The translations under genes were made by a program, and so were the position numbers. The notes beneath the pieces are model-generated. The model had not been told where the DNA came from, did not search any database, and saw only the letters and a list, made by a program, of their open reading frames with translations. Of a DNA stretch of 7,603 nucleotides, positions 5,615-7,603 are shown one piece after another. This stretch comes from Tannerella sp. (GTDB lineage: Bacteria > Bacteroidota > Bacteroidia > Bacteroidales > Tannerellaceae). The stretch covers positions 1 to 7,603 of the forward strand of contig JAITMT010000378.1 in the NCBI GenBank assembly GCA_031277235.1, in the 5' to 3' direction. Position 1 is the stretch's first letter; the number at the start of each line of letters is the position of its first letter.

Positions 5615-7603
5615 TCAATATTTTAATTCATCCAAAACAAGTGGAATTTCGGTTTGTTCGATACCGGCGTTGATGAGATTCGGAATGTCGTTGACAAACT
5701 CTTTGTAAAACTTATCAAAGTCATTATCAACGCTTTCGATGGATTTTCGATACAGTTCGATAGCGCCTTTCAGGTTTTGAAGAACCCATTCCGTATGTCC
5801 CGCATTCATAAAATCATGTGAATCAGGGTGATGTGATATGATTTTGTGATAATAATTACGCGCCTGATCGAATTTTCCGAGCAGGAAAGAGCACCACGCA
5901 ATCGGTCTCAACGCCTTTTGTCCCTCATTATCAAGGTAATCCACTTTGAAATAATATTTCAGCGCCTCCGCATAGTTTTTCGTTTCGATGTAACAAGCGC
6001 CCAGACTCATCAGATTGGAAATATTGTCGGGGTCAAGCCGCTCATAATGAAGGTAAGACTCAATCGCCTTTTCAGACATTTTCAGCGTGCGGTAACATTT
6101 CGCCATTTGGCGTATCAGCCATTTACTCTCGGAATCAAGCAGTTCCGCCTTGTAATAATCGCGCAGCGCCCCCTCCGCGTCGCCCGACATCTGTTTGCAG
6201 TAACCCGTTTTCTGGTAGTACATCGCGTTGTCGCTGTTCGATTCCTGGATTTGCTCGTACAATTCCGCCGCATCCCGGTAATAATCCTTGCGAAGATACA
6301 ACTCGGCAAACTCGAACAACTGTCCGTTTTCCATGTACGGTTTTAACATCGGAATATTGTAAAAATCAAGCCGTTGATTGAAAAAATCAAAAAACTCGCT
6401 GCGTCGCGAATACAGTTTGAAAAAGCGGTACAAATCCTGTATGTACCGTCCCGCAATCTGCTCGCTCCGGTCGTAGGAAGTCGTCAATTCCGCTTTTTTC
6501 TGTTTGTTGAGTTCACCCAACTGACTTTCCAACTGGCTCAGCATCACCATTTTACTTTCTTCGGGCATCAGATTGATACCGAAATACAGCGAATAGAGGT
6601 CGGAATTGCACATCAGCCCTATCTGCTTGAACAAATCCAGCGATTTACCGACCGGATTCGCCGCCAGAAACGAGATTTGGTCGGAAACGAAAGGCATAAA
6701 CCAGTTGTTGATTTCGTGGAAAAACGGAAAACTTTTGAGATGGATAAACGACGAGTGCATCACGTCCGAGCCTTCTTCCTGCAAGCGATTGAACTCTTCC
6801 AGTTTTTTTCCGGTTTTCGTATTGGCAAACTGTTCCAGCCATTCGGGATTCATCCCGTTTTCAAGTTGTTCGGGCGTAATATCTTCAAAATTGATTTTCG
6901 GCGAAAATTTCGGATTCAGTTTCATAATTTCGGGAATCACTTCGTCACGCAGTTGGGTGGAAATTTTTTCCGTGTCGCGCGTCAAAATGAACCGCTCGAA
7001 AATGACGTCCACATATTTCATATATTCCCAGTTTTCGGTGAAAGTGTCCAGCCGGTTGTGGACGTCGGCGTAGAGCGGAAGGCGCGACTGGTGCATGTAA
7101 AATGTCAGGAAAATGCCGATGTAGGCGCGGATTTTAACTTCCTCGTCTTCGCTTGCGGCAGCGTCGAAAAGCAACAGCAACTTCTTTTTGTCGAAAAAAC
7201 CTGTCAGACCGAGCGTGAGCGCAGAGACAATTTGACAGTTCAGAATTGACCTGCCCTGCGTGATGCTATCTGCCTTGACTGTCAGCGACTCGCGCAACAA
7301 ACCGCAGTCGTTTTCCGAAAGACTGTCCGAAGTCCATATCAGTTTAAACAACTGATTGATAGAAATTTCAGCATCTTTCAAATTATCAATGCAATAGGCG
7401 TCATTCGCAGCATTCAGCAATCCTGCAATATGGTCGTTTTGAACTGATAATGCGCGTTTTACGGAATAAAAAAGTTGGGGAGACTCTTTGAGCAGAATCC
7501 GTTGTAGCAGTTTGTCGTTCAGTTCGTAAAGCGAGATGACCAGTTCGTTGTAAATCCTTGTCTGCATCGGGTCTTTCGAGCCTTCGACGAAATAATGCAG
7601 CAA
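5615..7603 (-). CDS. Large tetratricopeptide-repeat protein, 5' partial
   Basis: This is the C-terminal 662 residues of a TPR protein whose start lies beyond the right edge. The frame is open to position 7603, and the TTG there cannot be accepted as a start. Residues 426-629 make six consecutive 34-residue TPRs in exact register (426-459, 460-493, 494-527, 528-561, 562-595, 596-629). Most show the TPR pattern of small and aromatic residues, as in YQKTGYCKQMSGDAEGALR and LGACYIETKNYAEALKYY. Residues 1-425 look helical and charged but have no TPR I can place and no membrane segment. A short tail ends VLDELKY. TPR stacks bind partner proteins; the partner and process cannot be inferred. The gene is convergent with argS across 138 bp. 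I see no enzyme domain. It is probably cytosolic unless the missing N-terminus carries a signal. Confidence 0.9.
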   Translation of the reverse strand: MLHYFVEGSKDPMQTRIYNELVISLYELNDKLLQRILLKESPQLFYSVKRALSVQNDHIAGLLNAANDAYCIDNLKDAEISINQLFKLIWTSDSLSENDCGLLRESLTVKADSITQGRSILNCQIVSALTLGLTGFFDKKKLLLLFDAAASEDEEVKIRAYIGIFLTFYMHQSRLPLYADVHNRLDTFTENWEYMKYVDVIFERFILTRDTEKISTQLRDEVIPEIMKLNPKFSPKINFEDITPEQLENGMNPEWLEQFANTKTGKKLEEFNRLQEEGSDVMHSSFIHLKSFPFFHEINNWFMPFVSDQISFLAANPVGKSLDLFKQIGLMCNSDLYSLYFGINLMPEESKMVMLSQLESQLGELNKQKKAELTTSYDRSEQIAGRYIQDLYRFFKLYSRRSEFFDFFNQRLDFYNIPMLKPYMENGQLFEFAELYLRKDYYRDAAELYEQIQESNSDNAMYYQKTGYCKQMSGDAEGALRDYYKAELLDSESKWLIRQMAKCYRTLKMSEKAIESYLHYERLDPDNISNLMSLGACYIETKNYAEALKYYFKVDYLDNEGQKALRPIAWCSFLLGKFDQARNYYHKIISHHPDSHDFMNAGHTEWVLQNLKGAIELYRKSIESVDNDFDKFYKEFVNDIPNLINAGIEQTEIPLVLDELKY

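Noticed and set aside
5424..5618. Small minus-strand protein across the argS/TPR spacer
   Set aside because: Its translation is the low-complexity product of the 21-bp repeats (NYQLSIVNYQL type), it has no start context and it overlaps the end of argS.
6374..7249. 291-codon open frame antisense to the TPR gene
   Set aside because: It mirrors the codon pattern of the minus-strand gene, is rich in Phe, His, Gln and Arg, and has no motif or promoter.

Overview
The window most likely comes from a member of the Bacteroidota, probably Bacteroidales. Three genes are preceded by close matches to the Bacteroidetes promoter consensus (TAnnTTTG at -7, with TTTG near -33 in two of the three). Translation starts lack clear Shine-Dalgarno sequences and sit in A/T-rich leaders. 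The gene types also fit: a lamin-tail-domain secreted protein, a ~598-residue ArgRS with the PNTNKPLHLGH signature, and a large TPR protein. This is inferred from the sequence alone; the genus cannot be named.

Layout: (1) Positions 2-2002, plus strand: the 3' part of a large repetitive protein with four visible lamin-tail (LTD) domains and a FlgD-like C-terminal domain. Its first domains are encoded by tandem DNA repeats of exactly 480 bp that run off the left edge. (2) Positions 1977-2963, minus strand: a DusB-type tRNA-dihydrouridine synthase, overlapping the tail of the LTD gene by 26 bp. (3) Positions 3081-3545, minus strand: a 154-residue soluble protein I do not recognise. (4) Positions 3680-5476, plus strand: argS, divergent from gene 3 across a 134-bp region with a promoter for each. 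(5) Positions 5477-5614: a gene-free spacer holding a degenerate 21-bp tandem repeat and a GC-rich hairpin element that looks like an interspersed intergenic repeat. (6) Positions 5615-7603, minus strand: the C-terminal 662 residues of a TPR protein that runs off the right edge.

The genes do not form one pathway. dusB and argS are both tRNA-related housekeeping genes, but they lie on opposite strands under separate promoters. I see no tRNA or rRNA gene, CRISPR array, transposase, phage gene or defence system. The most unusual material is the mosaic, apparently recombining LTD repeat array and the small composite repeat between argS and the TPR gene. No convincing new multi-gene system is visible.
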